From: Cryptomeria japonica
Taxonomy: Eukaryota > Streptophyta > Pinopsida > Cupressales > Cupressaceae
Length of the DNA stretch: 64,000 bases
NCBI RefSeq assembly: GCF_030272615.1
Contig: NC_081413.1
Coordinates: forward strand, 102,940,239 to 103,004,238
Reading direction: 5' to 3'
Part shown: piece by piece, positions 34,510 to 46,225 of the stretch
How the letters are laid out: every line of letters starts with the position of its first letter
How positions within the stretch are numbered: the stretch's first letter is position 1
The notes under the pieces: generated by a model
Told to the model about the DNA's origin: nothing
The model's database searches: none
What the model saw: the letters and a program-made list of their open reading frames with translations, nothing else
Translations under genes and position numbers: made by a program

Positions 34510-36610
34510 TATCCTTTCCTTGAGAGGATTTGTTCCACTAGGATGATATATCACTTGAAATGAATCACCATCAGAAATTGTAAAATATTTCTCCTTGTTC
34601 TCCTCACTTGGGGGGCAAGGGTTTTCACTCCTTTCCCTTTCCCTTGTATTATTATTTCCTCTAGGGGATGCATTTTTCATATGTGATTATCATTTATTAC
34701 AATGGCATCTTTTTATGACTAATCCCCCTTGGGGAATATATGATGCTTATTTTTTCTTCTTTTTGAAGATTACCACTTCTTGAGACATGTATTTTACATT
34801 TACTAATGTCTTTTCTTACATACGTTTATGTAAGTTCATTGCAAATTTTATTATTTTTAATCTCTCTCTAGTAGATTATGTAAGCTCTTCTTATTGTCCC
34901 TTAGCTTGGGGGGCAATGATCCTTCTCTATCTCTTTCTCCAGGGATCCACTTTGTCCTATTAAGTGGATGGTGTAAGTTCTATTACTTGATATCATTCCT
35001 TGTGTAGAATTGTTGGTTATTGGCTTAAGGATTCTCTCTTATAAAAGAAGTATTAGTCCTTGACTATGACCTTTGTTACACTTGGTAATGTATGTCTATG
35101 ATAGATTCACCCATCCCTCTATGTGCTAAAAGTGAGTCATCCCTCATCAAGAATCCCTTTCACCTAGAAATAGGAGGAAGGATTGCATTCTCGTTCTTTC
35201 CTTTTCTTATTATAGAAGATGTTATATTTGTCTAAGACAACACCTCTTGGGGGTAGATGTCTTTTTCAACAAAGATCTCTTCTCCTCCAAGGATCACCTT
35301 TACACTTACAGCAAGATATCTCTTTTCAACTATCTTATCCTTTCTTGAAGAGTATTCCCTCTCTTGCTTGGATTTATGGCATTGTTGCGTGGAGGATATC
35401 TTCTTTGTGATGAAGGTAGGTATCCTTGTTCTTCTTTCCTTGAGATATAAATATCAACCTATGTTGACATCTTAAGGGGGGCACCCACATTGCTCCTTTG
35501 TACCATACTTCTCTCATGCATTGAATAGTGAGACATTCTTGGAACCAGAGGGAAACCTCTTAGAGAAATATGTCATCACTTTTTGTACAATGAGACATTC
35601 TTGGACCAGAGGGAAACCTCTTAGAGAAAGATGTCATCACTTTTTGTAGAGTGGGTCATTCTCAAAACCAGAGCACGGTCTCTTAGAGCGAGATGTCTTC
35701 ACTTCTTTTTGTCTTGTACAGTGAGACATTCTTGGAACCAGGGGGAAACCTCTTAGAGAAAGATGTCACCACTTTTCTCTTGTACAGTGGGTCATTCTCA
35801 AAACTAGAGCATGGTCTCTTAGAGTGAGATGATGCCACTTTTTCTCTTATGCAGGGTGATTATTCTTGGAACCAAAGCATGGTCTCTCAGAGCGAGATAT
35901 CACACCTTTCTTGACACTTGTACTATACATTCTATACAGGTTATAGTGTACTCGGGCATAGACTCCTATGAGGTGCTTCAAACCTCACTTGCATACACAC
36001 GCATGAGGTTGAGTGGAACTAATAGAGTTCTCACTCTCTCTCTCTTTACATGGATCACCTAGGCAAGCTCTAGGGGCAAGATTTTCCATGTCCTTCTCTC
36101 CATGGATCACCTATTTTTAGGGGCGAGATGTCCATGGTTTCTTACTTCTTTTGTTTTCTTCTCGTGGATCACTAAAGTGTGTATTCATGTTCTCCCTCTT
36201 CTTCCTCTCATGAACTCATAGTTTTACTATTTGATAGTTCATGGATGATGTCAACTTTTCTCTTTTATGTGGTCACTCATGTTTATGTGATGGCATTGGT
36301 CTTTGTTTCCTGATTAGTTGTTGAGACATTTGAGCTCAAGATATCTTTGGCTAGTTAGTTTGTCGTCTTGTGTCTTGTTCTTGTCGTGTGTCTTTTTGCG
36401 CTTTGTCTTTGTTTTTGTGTCTCTTGTTCCGTTTTGTTTTCTGTGCTCTTGCATATGTTGGCATGAGTTAAGACCCTAATATTGGGGGATTTTTTCTCCT
36501 CAGTTTTAGTGGTGTCTTATACTCCTTGTGGGTTTTCTCTTCATCTCTCTTTTATTCTACTTTACCAGCAATCGTGGCATAAGCCACACTCCCGGTAAAG
36601 TGGGGGCTCA
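34510..36610 (+). other. Gy2 long non-coding 3' region and polypurine tract
   Basis: 2.1 kb without a supportable gene. It holds several CTTGGGGGGCAA-type G runs (34608, 34908, 35473), the tandem repeat at 35527-35925 and a duplicated CCATGGATCACCTA phrase at about 36049-36115. It ends with GGTAAAGTGGGGGCTCAA at 36594-36610, the polypurine tract directly before the 3' LTR. A long repeat-bearing tail is typical of large gypsy derivatives. Confidence 0.75.
35527..35925 (+). repeat. Tandem array of about six 60-70 bp units in the Gy2 tail
   Basis: Units begin near 35527, 35589, 35650, 35719, 35785 and 35852. Two types are seen: GAGACATTCTTGGAACCAGA with AAACCTCTTAGAGAAAGATG, and GGGTCATTCTCAAAACCAGA with CGGTCTCTTAGAGCGAGATG. 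They appear in the order A, A, B, A, B and then a hybrid. Such arrays inside gypsy tails can seed satellites. Confidence 0.9.
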
Positions 36611-37802
36611 ATGTAGTGTCATAAAATTGTGACCCCTACAATTTTAATGACATTTGGGGTCCTCGCCTTGGCAACAACATATCCTTCCCTAACTGGGACC
36701 TATTTCTGCATTTCCAACCCTTCTCCTTTTCTTCTTTATGTATTGTGGCTTCTTTGTATCCTGTCTAGGGCCCAAAATAGGGTAGGATAAGGGTGTGGTA
36801 CCCCTGTCCTCCTAGGATAGTGGTGTGGCACCCCTACCCCCATCTCCTAGGGTGGTCCCATTTGTGGGTTTCCTGGCCTCTTATGGACTACTTGTCTTTG
36901 AGGTTTTTTATTCCTCTTTGTCACCCTTTGATGGTTGAAAGTTAATCCTTGAGGAATGTATAAAAGGGAATTCAATACACTCATTCAAGAGGATGGAGGA
37001 TAGATGGATGGATAGTGCATAGAGAGATAGAAGCATTCAAGTCATCATCAAGCATTCAAGTCTTCTTCACTCATTCATGGGAGCAACATTACAACATTCA
37101 TTTGCAGGCATGTGTGTGTGTGTGTGTTAGGGTTTTGTCATGTTACATGCTATTTCATACAACATTTGTGATTACATTCAAGAAGCAAAGCAATCATCAT
37201 CAACAAGTTGCAGATCTACAAGGTATACATCTCCATTGTTTACATTCAATAATTTGCAATTACTTTCTTTCTAGGTTGATTCCTCAATTGGGGTTTGACT
37301 AAGGCAAACCCCTATCTACAACTCCCTTTCTTCTCTTTTCTGTGTTTAGGTGGCAGGTGCACAACTGTAATTGTAGGTTTGGGCTTCATTTGTAGAGACG
37401 GAAGAACCCTTTTCATTTCGTGGATTTTGTGGCGAACCATGTGCATTCCTGCCATGGTCCTGACAAATTTTCTCCAAATTTGCAGGGTAGATCCGCATTA
37501 GTTTAATTAGCTCAGATCCAAAGTTACAGCGCAATCTCGAACCGCTAGCTCCTCATTTCACTCATTTCCTCTTTCTTTTCCACATAGTCAACAAGTTAAC
37601 TTTCTCATTTACAAAAGAGGGTAAATCACTTCAACCACTTGCAATCCACTTAGTATTCAGATCCTTGTCTCTCTTGGATTTGGATCTAGTGGATTGAACC
37701 CCTCTTTTGAATGTAAAGTTCCTCCCAAGTGAAAATTGTCCTAGTGGCTTCCTTTCTCTCTCCAAGGTGGCGAGTCACTAGGATCCAATTTTCCACTTTA
37801 CA
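36611..37802 (+). repeat. Gy2 3' LTR (intact)
   Basis: Starts TGTAGTGTCATAAAATTG after the polypurine tract and ends ...TTTTCCACTTTACA, followed by the target duplicate CCTAT. It preserves the uninterrupted sequence where LTR-A entered the 5' LTR (36828-36832). It has a short (TG)8 run at about 37111. Confidence 0.9.
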
Positions 37803-38795
37803 CCTATCAAAATACCTCTTCATCTATCCGTGATGGGAATTTAAGGTCTCCTTGGCCTTCTCTCTAACCTCTTCAAGCTTTGTAAGTTTAGCATACCTTA
37901 CTAACAAGGCATTTTTTTCTAGGAGCTCCAACTAATGTGTCAGGTCTAGGGATGGAAACTCAAGGGATAGGGGGATCCTAGATTCACTCCCATATAATAG
38001 AATGAAAGGAGAATTACCCAATTCTATATTGGGAGTAATCCTATCAGCCCACAGGGCTATCCCCAAATTTAAGTGCCATTCTCTCTGATTGTCCTCAAGA
38101 GTCCTTTTGATGATCTTGATTAGATTCTTGTTGGAGGACTCAACCAAGACATTGCCTTAAAGATAATAATTTGATGATGTTTTCAGAAATAGAGATCCCA
38201 CAATGGCCTTGGCATTTTCTAATATGATGATGGAAGGGGCTCCAAATCTGGTTGCAATCCCCTCAAGGAATTCAACCACTATATTCTCAGTTGCATCCTT
38301 CAAAGCAACAACCTATGTCTACCTTGTGAAATAGTCAATGGCAATCAAAATCCACTTGTAGCCTACACTTGACATTGGATTGATAGGGCTATTAAAATCA
38401 AGCCCCCATTGTGCAAACAGTTGATTAGTTGAAATGGGATGAAGAGGAAGAGAAACTAACCCTTTCTTTCCTACAAAAAGTGCACATTCTTTTCACTATC
38501 TAACCCATTTGCAAGCATCATTGAATAGATAAGGCCAATAATAGCCTACTCTCATGCTCTTCATAGTTGTAGTTCTTGATGAGAAATGGCCACCAGAGGG
38601 CCCATTATGAAATTCCTCTAATAGTCTATTGGTATAATCTCCATGGATTCACCTTAGCAAGACATCATCCAGGGTTCTTTTGAATAATATACCATCCACT
38701 AAGGCATAGGTGATGGAATGCAATCTCTAATGCCTTCTCTTGGTTCTATCAAAGTGGGAAGGATAACCACCATCCTTTAAGAAGGAAGACGTAAT
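37803..38795 (-). pseudogene. Gy1 integrase zinc-binding and core domains
   Basis: Read leftward from 38795: a pre-integrase segment (YALVDGILFKR), a zinc-binding region with GYYWP and HFSSRTT near 38560, then the core. The first catalytic Asp is present in QWGLDFNSP (about 38375) and the Glu in VESSNKNL (about 38135). At the second position the expected Asp-Asn-Gly is read as LENAKA, so that Asp is lost. About eight stops and at least two frame changes. Integrase would insert the element DNA. The C-terminal domain continues at 9240-9470 beyond Gy2, and RT lies at 46226-47169 beyond Co4. Confidence 0.85.
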
Positions 38796-40285
38796 TGTTA
38801 GAATCTCTGATACCAAAGGAAAACTGAGAGGGGGGTGGGGTGAATCAGTTTTCCACAAATTAAACAATTAATGCATATTATAAACCATTTATTAGAGAAT
38901 AATATAAACAACAGTGAAAGATAAAGCATGAAAGCACAGATCACACAACACCAATATTTTGACGTGGAAAACTCAGTAAAGGGAAACACCACAGTGGGAA
39001 ACCCTACCCACAGTCAAATAATATTTTTGCAGTAGTATGTGAAATAATTATAATGGGGATTGCACTTGCAATCAGGACAACTGCCTAGAGCTCACTTCTC
39101 ATCACAAAAGGGAAGTCTTACTAACTTACATAAACATTGGACTACAATCCAGAGAAACTGAATTGTGAAAATAGCATCCCCTAATGCTTTATACAGTGTC
39201 GTTTAAGCACAGATGTCTATCTTGTAACTCTAAATCCTTCACAACCTTTCATTGAATGATATATCTTTGTTCACATAATTACCTCTCTTTGATAATATGG
39301 ATGCAACCATACCATCTTATGTAAATTACATGAATAAGTCGCCTATAAATACAAATCATCAACCTTGATAACAAGGTTGGCTAAATCCTAAACCCATAAA
39401 CCATAACTACAAAAATTTCATCACACAAGACCATGAACCAATATTATGATTTACATTATATAGCATGGACCTAATTCAAATTCCTAAACAATTATATCCG
39501 CTAAAAATTCTGCTAAGACCTATATCAACACGTTTCACCAACCGATAGAAACCCTAAGTGCAAATAACACAGAATAACCAATTGGATCCAAATAGGATCA
39601 CCAAATCATCATGCCAGCCAATGCGAAGCCACCAAACAATTTAGGACATGATAAAGAATACCTTTAGTATGTTAGGAACCATTTCTATAAGCCATACCAA
39701 AATCACTTAACCAAATCATCGAATATCACCAATCAGTACCAAGAAATATCAACCGGTAATCCAAAACATAAGCGATAGCTTCCGGAGCAGCAAATCATGA
39801 ACCAAATGAATGTGACAAGCATATAACCATCCAAAACTAAAACAACCAATTTGATCATATCATATCAGAATATCTGATAACCAAGTCCAACCGAAACATT
39901 TCCAACTGAGATAGCAGTAACCAATCTGGACAAACCCATATCCAACCAGATCAGTGATTAGTTGGGGGTCACCACCCCTCCGAAAGAGACTTAGAGATGC
40001 AGGGATGCATCAATCCAGTGAGCTTATCATAAATATCTTATGATCTGGGTTGATGGGATGATATTGTTTCTCAGGGGGAGTAGTCATCTATTTGGTTTGG
40101 CATGAGCCCTTTGTCATTGATGTCAAAGGGGGAGAGGTATTCATGTGAAAAACAAAAAATCTTAGGGGGAGAGATATTTTGTTGTTTCTTGATTGTTTGG
40201 GGAGATTGTTGGCATTCCTTGGCACTTGGATGTTTTTCACATTCAATGTTACATTAATGACAACACATAATCACTATTGCCAACA
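38796..40285 (-). repeat. Co4 3' LTR carrying an inserted inverted segment
   Basis: TGTTAGAATCTCTGATACC at 38796; ...CTATTGCCAACA at 40285, followed by the complement of a polypurine tract (40286-40300). It matches the 5' LTR except for about 295 extra bases at 39957-40250, an inverted copy of the element's own pol end and 3' untranslated region. Confidence 0.82.
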
Positions 40286-40600
40286 ATTTCCCCCTTTGGC
40301 ATTGATGGCAACACTGAATGTGAAAAAAATCCAAGTGCCAAGGAATAACAACAATCTCCCCAAACAATCAAGAAACGACAAAATATCTCTCCCCCTAAGA
40401 TTTTTTTTTCATATGAACACCTCTCCCCCTTTGACATTAATGATAAAGGGTTCATGCCAAACCAAACAACTGACTACTCCCCTTGAGTAGCAGCATCATC
40501 CCATCAACCCGGATCAGAAGATATTTCTAATAATCTCACCGGATCAATGCATCCTTGTATCTCTAAGTCTCTTTTGGAGGGGTGGTGACCCCCTACTAAT
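39957..40600. repeat. Large inverted repeat: about 290-bp arms, 59-bp spacer
   Basis: The left arm 39957-40250 reads, on the plus strand, the same text that the right arm 40310-40600 reads on the minus strand: the ATTAGT(T/A)GGGGGTCACCACCCCTCC start, three purine tracts, and a CTTGGCACTTGGAT(G/T)TTTTTCACATTC end. The arms differ by scattered substitutions and small indels. Transcripts could fold into a long hairpin. Confidence 0.9.
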
Positions 40601-43600
40601 TTATGAGATATTCAAAAGTATCTTTAGGCAATGGTTTTGTTAGAATATCTACAATTTGTTCCTTAGTAGGCACATAAACCAATCTGACTTCCTTTGCTTG
40701 AACCTTTTCCTTCAAGAAACTATACCTTATAGAAATGTTTTGATTTGGAATGAAATACCAGATTCTTTTACATATCAATAGCAACCGTATTATCACAGTG
40801 AATAACAATAGGCTCATCATAACTTACCCTTATATCTTTCAATATTTGCTTCATCCATAAGATCTAAGTGCAGTTAGTTGTAATAGCTACATATTCAACT
40901 TCAACAGTAGATAATGAAGTGCATGATTATTTCTTGCTAAGACATGAAACCAATTTATTCCCAAGGAAAAATGCACGACATGTAGTTCTCTTTCGGTCAT
41001 CAACATCTCCTTCCCAATCCGAGTTTGTATAGACACATAATTTGAAATCGTCATCCTTTGGATACCATAACCCATAATATATTGTTCCTGCCAAATATCT
41101 GAATATTCTTTTAACAATAATATCATGACTTCCTCTCAAATCATATTGAAATCTAGAAGCAATGCAAACAAAATTCATTATATTCGGTCTAGTCTAAGTT
41201 AAGTAAACCAATCCACCAATCATTGATTTGTATCTAGATTGGTTCACTCTAGGAGATTCATCTTCCTTAGACAATTTGCAACTAGTTATCATAGGAGTAC
41301 CATCAGGTTTTGAATTTTCAAGACCAATTTCTTAAGCAATTCTTTCACATATTTAGTTTGACATATGAATATACCATTATTAGTCTAAGTAATCTGAAAA
41401 CCTAAGAAAAATTTCATCTCTCCAATCATAGACATTTCAAATTCACTCTTCATGTCATCAACAAATTTCATGCATAAACTTTCTTCTCCTCCAAAAATGA
41501 TATCATCAACAAAGACTTCAATAATCAGTATGTCATCATGCTCAATCTTATAATATAAATTTCTATCAGCATTACCTTTTATAAAACCGATCTTTGAAAG
41601 ATATTTATCTAATCTAGCATACCATTCTCTTGGGGCTTGTTTCAGTCCATATAAAGGTTTCTTCAATCTTCAAACCATTTTATTTTCCTCTGATAATGAA
41701 AATCCATCAGGCTACTCAATGTAGACTTCTTCTTCAAGATATCCATTTAGAAATGCATATTTAACATCCATCTGATATACCCTGTAGTTCCTATGTGCAA
41801 CATAGGCAAGAAATAGTCTTACCACTTCAATCCTAGCAATCAGAGCACAAGTTTCATCATAATCAACTCCTTCTTCCTGTGAATATCCTTTACAAACCAA
41901 TCTATCCTTGTTTCTTACAACCTAACCTTCCTCATTTAATTTATTCCTAAAAACCTATTTGGTTCCAATAACATTTTTTATTTTTAGGCCTTGAAACCAA
42001 TTCCCATATTTTATTCATTTCTATTGAATTCAATTCTTCTTCCATGTCTCTCATCCAGTTTTCATCTTTACCTGCTTCAATAAAAGATTTTGGTTCAATT
42101 TGAGAAATTAAACATACCTCTTCAATAACTAACCTTCTTCTTATCATCACACCTTTCCTTTTGTCTCCAATGATCTGATCTTTAGAATGATTTAGCTTCA
42201 CATACCTAGGAGTCTTAGGATTATCTTGACTTTCTAACTCTTTCTGCTCACAACAGTCATTGTGGATTTTTTGATGTTACCGGAGTAATTGGATCAATGC
42301 TCTGAACTGATTCTTGCGCAACTGGTTTTGATCTGACAATCTCATCTTTCGGTCCATAGTCATATGATCCGATCTAATTATTACCTTGCTCATCCACTTT
42401 GACATTTATGATTTCCATTATCCTATTCAATATTTTGTTATAACATCTACATGCTTTACTCTTAGTAGAATAACCCAAAAATATTCCTTCATCACATCTA
42501 GGATTAAATTTTCCTAATACATCATCTATTCTAATAAAACATTTACTTCCAAAAATTCTGAAATATCTGACAGTAGGAGTATGATCAAACCATAATTTAT
42601 AAGGAGTCTTACCAGTATCACCTTTTATGTGTACTCTATTGAAAGTGTATACCGTAATATTGACATCTTCTCTCCAATAAATATCAAGCAATTTGGCTTC
42701 CATCATCATTGATCTTGTAGCATCTAAGATAGTTATGTACTTCCTTTCCACTATTCCACTCTACTATGGAGTTCTAGGTGCAAAAAATTATCTCCTGATT
42801 CCATGCTTCTCACAAAAATTGTTGAACTCACCAGATGTAAACTCACTGCCTTGATCTTATCTTAAAATTTTTATCTTCAATTTTGTTTTTGTCTTAACCA
42901 TAGCTTTGAAAATTTTGAATTTCTCAAGAACTTCTAATTTTTCTTTCAAAAATGCAACCCACATCATTCTAGAATAATCATCAATAAGCAACATAAAGTA
43001 TCTATCGCCTTGAAAACATTTAGTCCTTGCCGGTCCACATAGATCAATATGAATAATATCAATAATTTTATTAGATCTATCATGTATGCATCTAAAATAA
43101 TTTCTAACTTTCTTACCCATTTGACATTCTCTACATACCAGATTATGAGGCTTGATAATCTTGGGCAAATCTCTAACAACCTGTGTTGAACTGGTCTTCA
43201 TTATGCAATCAAAAGTCATGTGACACATCCTCTTATTCCATAGCCAACTTTCTTCAATCTGAGCAATTAAGCAAGCCTTCTGACTAGAGATCAAATGAAT
43301 GATATTTCCTTTGGTCTAAGTTCCGGATGCAATTTTCAAACCAGATCTATTGATAATCTTGAACTTTCCATCTTTGAATTATAAATGAAATCCTCTATCC
43401 ACCATCTAACCTACACTCAAAATATTATGCTTCAAACCTTCAACATAATAAAAATTGTCAGTATTAGTCTTACCATCCAAGGATATTGTTCCTTTTCCTT
43501 TGATCTTGCATGCCTTGTTGTCTCCAAATATAACTAGTCCACCATCAAATTCTTGCAGAGTCAAGATTTTCCTCTTGTGTCCAGTCATGTGATGTGAGCA

Positions 43601-43640
43601 ACCACTATCTATAACCCATTCATCCTTCTCTTCAATTTTA
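40596..43640 (-). pseudogene. Co4 protease-integrase-RT-RNase H polyprotein, degraded
   Basis: From right to left on the minus strand: protease active site DSGCSHHM with the DSG codons intact (43601-43609); zinc-binding segment (LWNKRMCH, CRECQMGK); integrase core with the first Asp intact in HIDLCGP (43043-43045). Stops and a frameshift around 42750-42860 destroy the middle of the core. RT follows with [23 protein letters not shown] and FVDD at 41502-41513. RNase H ends at DILTKPLPKDTFEYL and stops at 40596-40598. Motif spacing matches Co1 and Co3. Roughly ten frame breaks; inactive. Confidence 0.88.
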
Positions 43641-43886
43641 GCAGTTAGAGCCTTCTCCCCAATATGATTTGTATCAATGACAAGTTCCAGAGGAACATCC
43701 TTGATAGCAATAAAGACCCAATTTCTCCTAGAGTTTCAATTACTGAATCCACTTACAGGTTCATCATCATCATCATCATCATCGTCATCTTCATCGTCAT
43801 CGTCATCGTCATCGTCATCATCATCGTCATCATCATCATCATCGTCATCTTCATCGTCATCGTCATCGTCATCGTCATCATCATCG

Positions 43887-43934
<48 letters not shown>

Positions 43935-44943
43935 GTAATACCAAAATCATCATCACTAGCATAGTAACATGATTTATCCTTATTCCTTCTATATCTAGGT
44001 TTGATCTGATATTCTAGATTAGGTTTATAGTTCCTCATAAATATTTGATGATTCCTAGCAGCTCTTTTAGGACATCTAGAAGTAAAATGACCAATCTTAT
44101 TACATGAAAAACATTTAAAAGGAACTTTTCCTTCATCTTACTTCCAACCAATCCTTTAGGGATTATTCTGGTAATTAGGGCTTCCAACTTTTCAAGTTCT
44201 CTTTCTTCTCTCTCAATGTCTTCCAAATCTTTAGCATATAACTCCTTCCAGTCTATATTTTGCTTACAAGAGGCAGATGCTTTAAATCTAGTCTCAGTTT
44301 TAGTAGCACTCTGATCTCCAAGTTCTTCAAGTTCAAAAGCAGTCAACTTCCCAAGTAATGTATCTCTGATAATAGGGGTATTTGACATTGATCGAAGTTA
44401 ATTTATTGCAGTAGCCTTCCTTTTGTAATATAGAGGTAGAACTCTTAGAATCTTTGACACAACTTCATCCTCATTAAGATTTCCACTGCAACATTTGATT
44501 CCCATGACAATCTCATTCACTCTATCCATGAAAGAACTTATCTTCTCATCTTATTCCATCTTCAAAGTTTCATATATCACTCGGTAACCTTCAAGTTTTG
44601 CAATCTTTACTACTTGGTCTCCTTCATCAAGAGTTTCAAGCTTCAACTATATCTATTTTTCATTTTCCAACTCTATGACATTCAACAACTTCTCATCTGA
44701 TAGGGCACTTAACAATTCTTCTTTCACTCTGACATTGTTATTAGCTCTCTTCTATTCATCAGCAAGTTCCAAAGTTCCAGAATTAGGATCATGAGGTGTA
44801 CACCCTTTCTCTGTTATCTCCCAAACTTCATCTAGAAAACATCTCAAATGAATCTTCATTCGCTCTTTCCATATTTTGTAATTTGTACCACCAAATCTGG
44901 GACTCTCCTTTCGATGGGGATTAAATGTAGAAGTTGATGCCAT
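43641..44943 (-). pseudogene. Co4 Gag with poly-Asp expansion
   Basis: ATG at 44941-44943 opens MASTSTFNPHRKESPRFGGTNY, the same start type as other copia Gags here, followed by KIHLRCFLDEVWEI. Frames break at about 44750 and several times to 44400. The zinc knuckle CFSCNKIGHFTSRC is at 44072-44113. Then comes an acidic linker in which about 58 codons are Asp with a few Glu (43761-43934) before the protease start. Gag forms the particle and binds RNA; the expanded acidic linker is unusual. Confidence 0.85.
43761..43934 (-). repeat. Trinucleotide (TCA/TCG)n tract with a 60-bp higher-order repeat
   Basis: 174 bp of TCA, TCG and rare TCT triplets (GAT/GAC/GAA codons on the minus strand). Positions 43769-43828 and 43829-43888 are identical, so a 60-bp block was duplicated inside the microsatellite. 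It keeps the gag frame open on the minus strand. Confidence 0.95.
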
Positions 44944-44984
44944 CGGATCTCCTCAAGCAGTTAAGCTTCTATAGAGGGGATGTT

Positions 44985-46220
44985 GCTTTGATACAAATTG
45001 TTAAAATATATGATACCATAGGAAAACTGAGAGGGGGGTGAATCAATTTTCCACAAATTAAATAATTAATATAGATTATAAACTATTTTTTGGAGCACAA
45101 TATAAATAGCACAGTGAAAGATAAAGCATGAAAGCACAGATCACATAATACCAATATTTTGACATGGTAAACCTGGTAAAGGGAAAAACCATGGTGGGAA
45201 ACCCACCCACAGTTAGATAATACTTTTGCAACATTATGTAAAATAATTACAATGGTGATTGCACTTGCAATCAGGCCAGCCGCCTAGAGCTCATTGCTCA
45301 TCACAAAAGGGAAGTCTCACTGACTTACATAAACATCGAACTACAATCCAGAGAAAATGAACTGTGAAAATAGCATCTCCTAATGCTTGATACAGTTCCG
45401 ATTAAGAACAGATGTCTTTACTGCAATTCTAAATCCTTCATAACCCTTCGTTGAATGATATATCTTTGTTCACACAATTACCTCTCTCTGATAATGTAGA
45501 CATAACCATATCATCTTATATAAATTACATGAATAAGTCGCCTATAAATACAGATCATCAACCTTGATAACAAGGTCGGCTAAACCCTAAACCCATAAAC
45601 CATGATTACAAAAATTTCATTACATGATATGACCAGACCAATATTATGATTTACATTACATAGCATGGACCTAATTCAAATTTCAAAACAATTATTATCC
45701 GCCGGAAATTCCGCTAAGACCTATATCAACATGTTTCACCAATCGGTAGAAACTCTCAGTGAAAATAACACAGAATAACCAACTAGATCCAAATAGGATC
45801 ACCAAATCACCATGCCAGCCAGTGTGAAGCCACCAAGAAATTTAGGACATGATCAAGAACACCTTCAATAGATTAGGAACCATTTCTATAAGTTGGACCA
45901 AAATCACTTAACTAAATCATCAAATATCACCAATCGGTAAAGCCAACCAATACTAAGAAATATCAACCGGTAATCCAAAACATAAGCGATAGCTTCCGAA
46001 GCACCAAATCATGAACCAACTAAATGTGACAAGCATATAACCATCCTAAATAACAATCCAAAACTAAAACAACCAATCTAATCATACCGGATCAAAATCT
46101 CCGATAATCAGGTCCAACTGGAACAAGTCCAATCGGGATAGAAATAACCAACCGGGACAAAACCATATCCAACCAAAGCATAGTGTTGACATCAATGACA
46201 ACACATAATCATTATTTTAA
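44985..46220 (-). repeat. Co4 5' LTR and primer-binding site
   Basis: Complement of a degenerate initiator-Met primer site (GCTTTGATACAA, 44985-44996), then the LTR from TGTTAAAATATATG at 44999 to about 46220. It carries GAGAGGGGGGTGAATCA near 45030 and the GGGAAAAACCATGGTGGGAAACCC module near 45182. The far end has lost its CCAACA. Confidence 0.82.
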
Positions 46221-46225
46221 ATAAT

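Larger units (their letters stand above)
9471..37802 (+). mobile_element. Gy2: 28.3-kb non-autonomous gypsy-type element (LARD-like), carrying nested insertions
   Basis: Flanked by identical 5-bp target duplications CCTAT (9466-9470 and 37803-37807). Both LTRs begin with a TGTAGTGTCATAA-type sequence (the left one mutated to TATAGTG) and end ...CTTTACA. Without its nested insertions it is about 7 kb: LTRs of about 1.2 kb and an interior of about 4.6 kb (18805-19492, 26066-27879, 34510-36610). The interior holds a gag-like ORF with a gypsy CHHC motif and a long non-coding tail with tandem repeats, but no protease, RT, RNase H or integrase. It must have been moved by another gypsy element's enzymes (inference). 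Confidence 0.85.
38796..46220 (-). mobile_element. Co4: near-complete copia retrotransposon on the minus strand (7.4 kb)
   Basis: LTRs at both ends with gag and pol between, all on the minus strand. It separates the RNase H-side sequence of Gy1 (46226) from Gy1 integrase (38795). Putative target duplicates GTAAT (38791-38795) and ATAAT (46221-46225) differ at one base, and the right LTR edge is eroded, so that boundary is approximate. Its gag and pol text resembles Co3 closely. Confidence 0.85.

Noticed and set aside
35829-37501. Several 70-95 codon frames in the Gy2 tail and 3' LTR, matching ones at 18299-18514
   Set aside because: They recur only because the LTR recurs; stops differ between the copies and no domain is seen.
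43664-43972. Open frames in several phases giving poly-Ser, poly-Ile/Val or poly-Met over the triplet tract
   Set aside because: Only the minus-strand poly-Asp frame is continuous with Co4 Gag; the others are shadows of the microsatellite.
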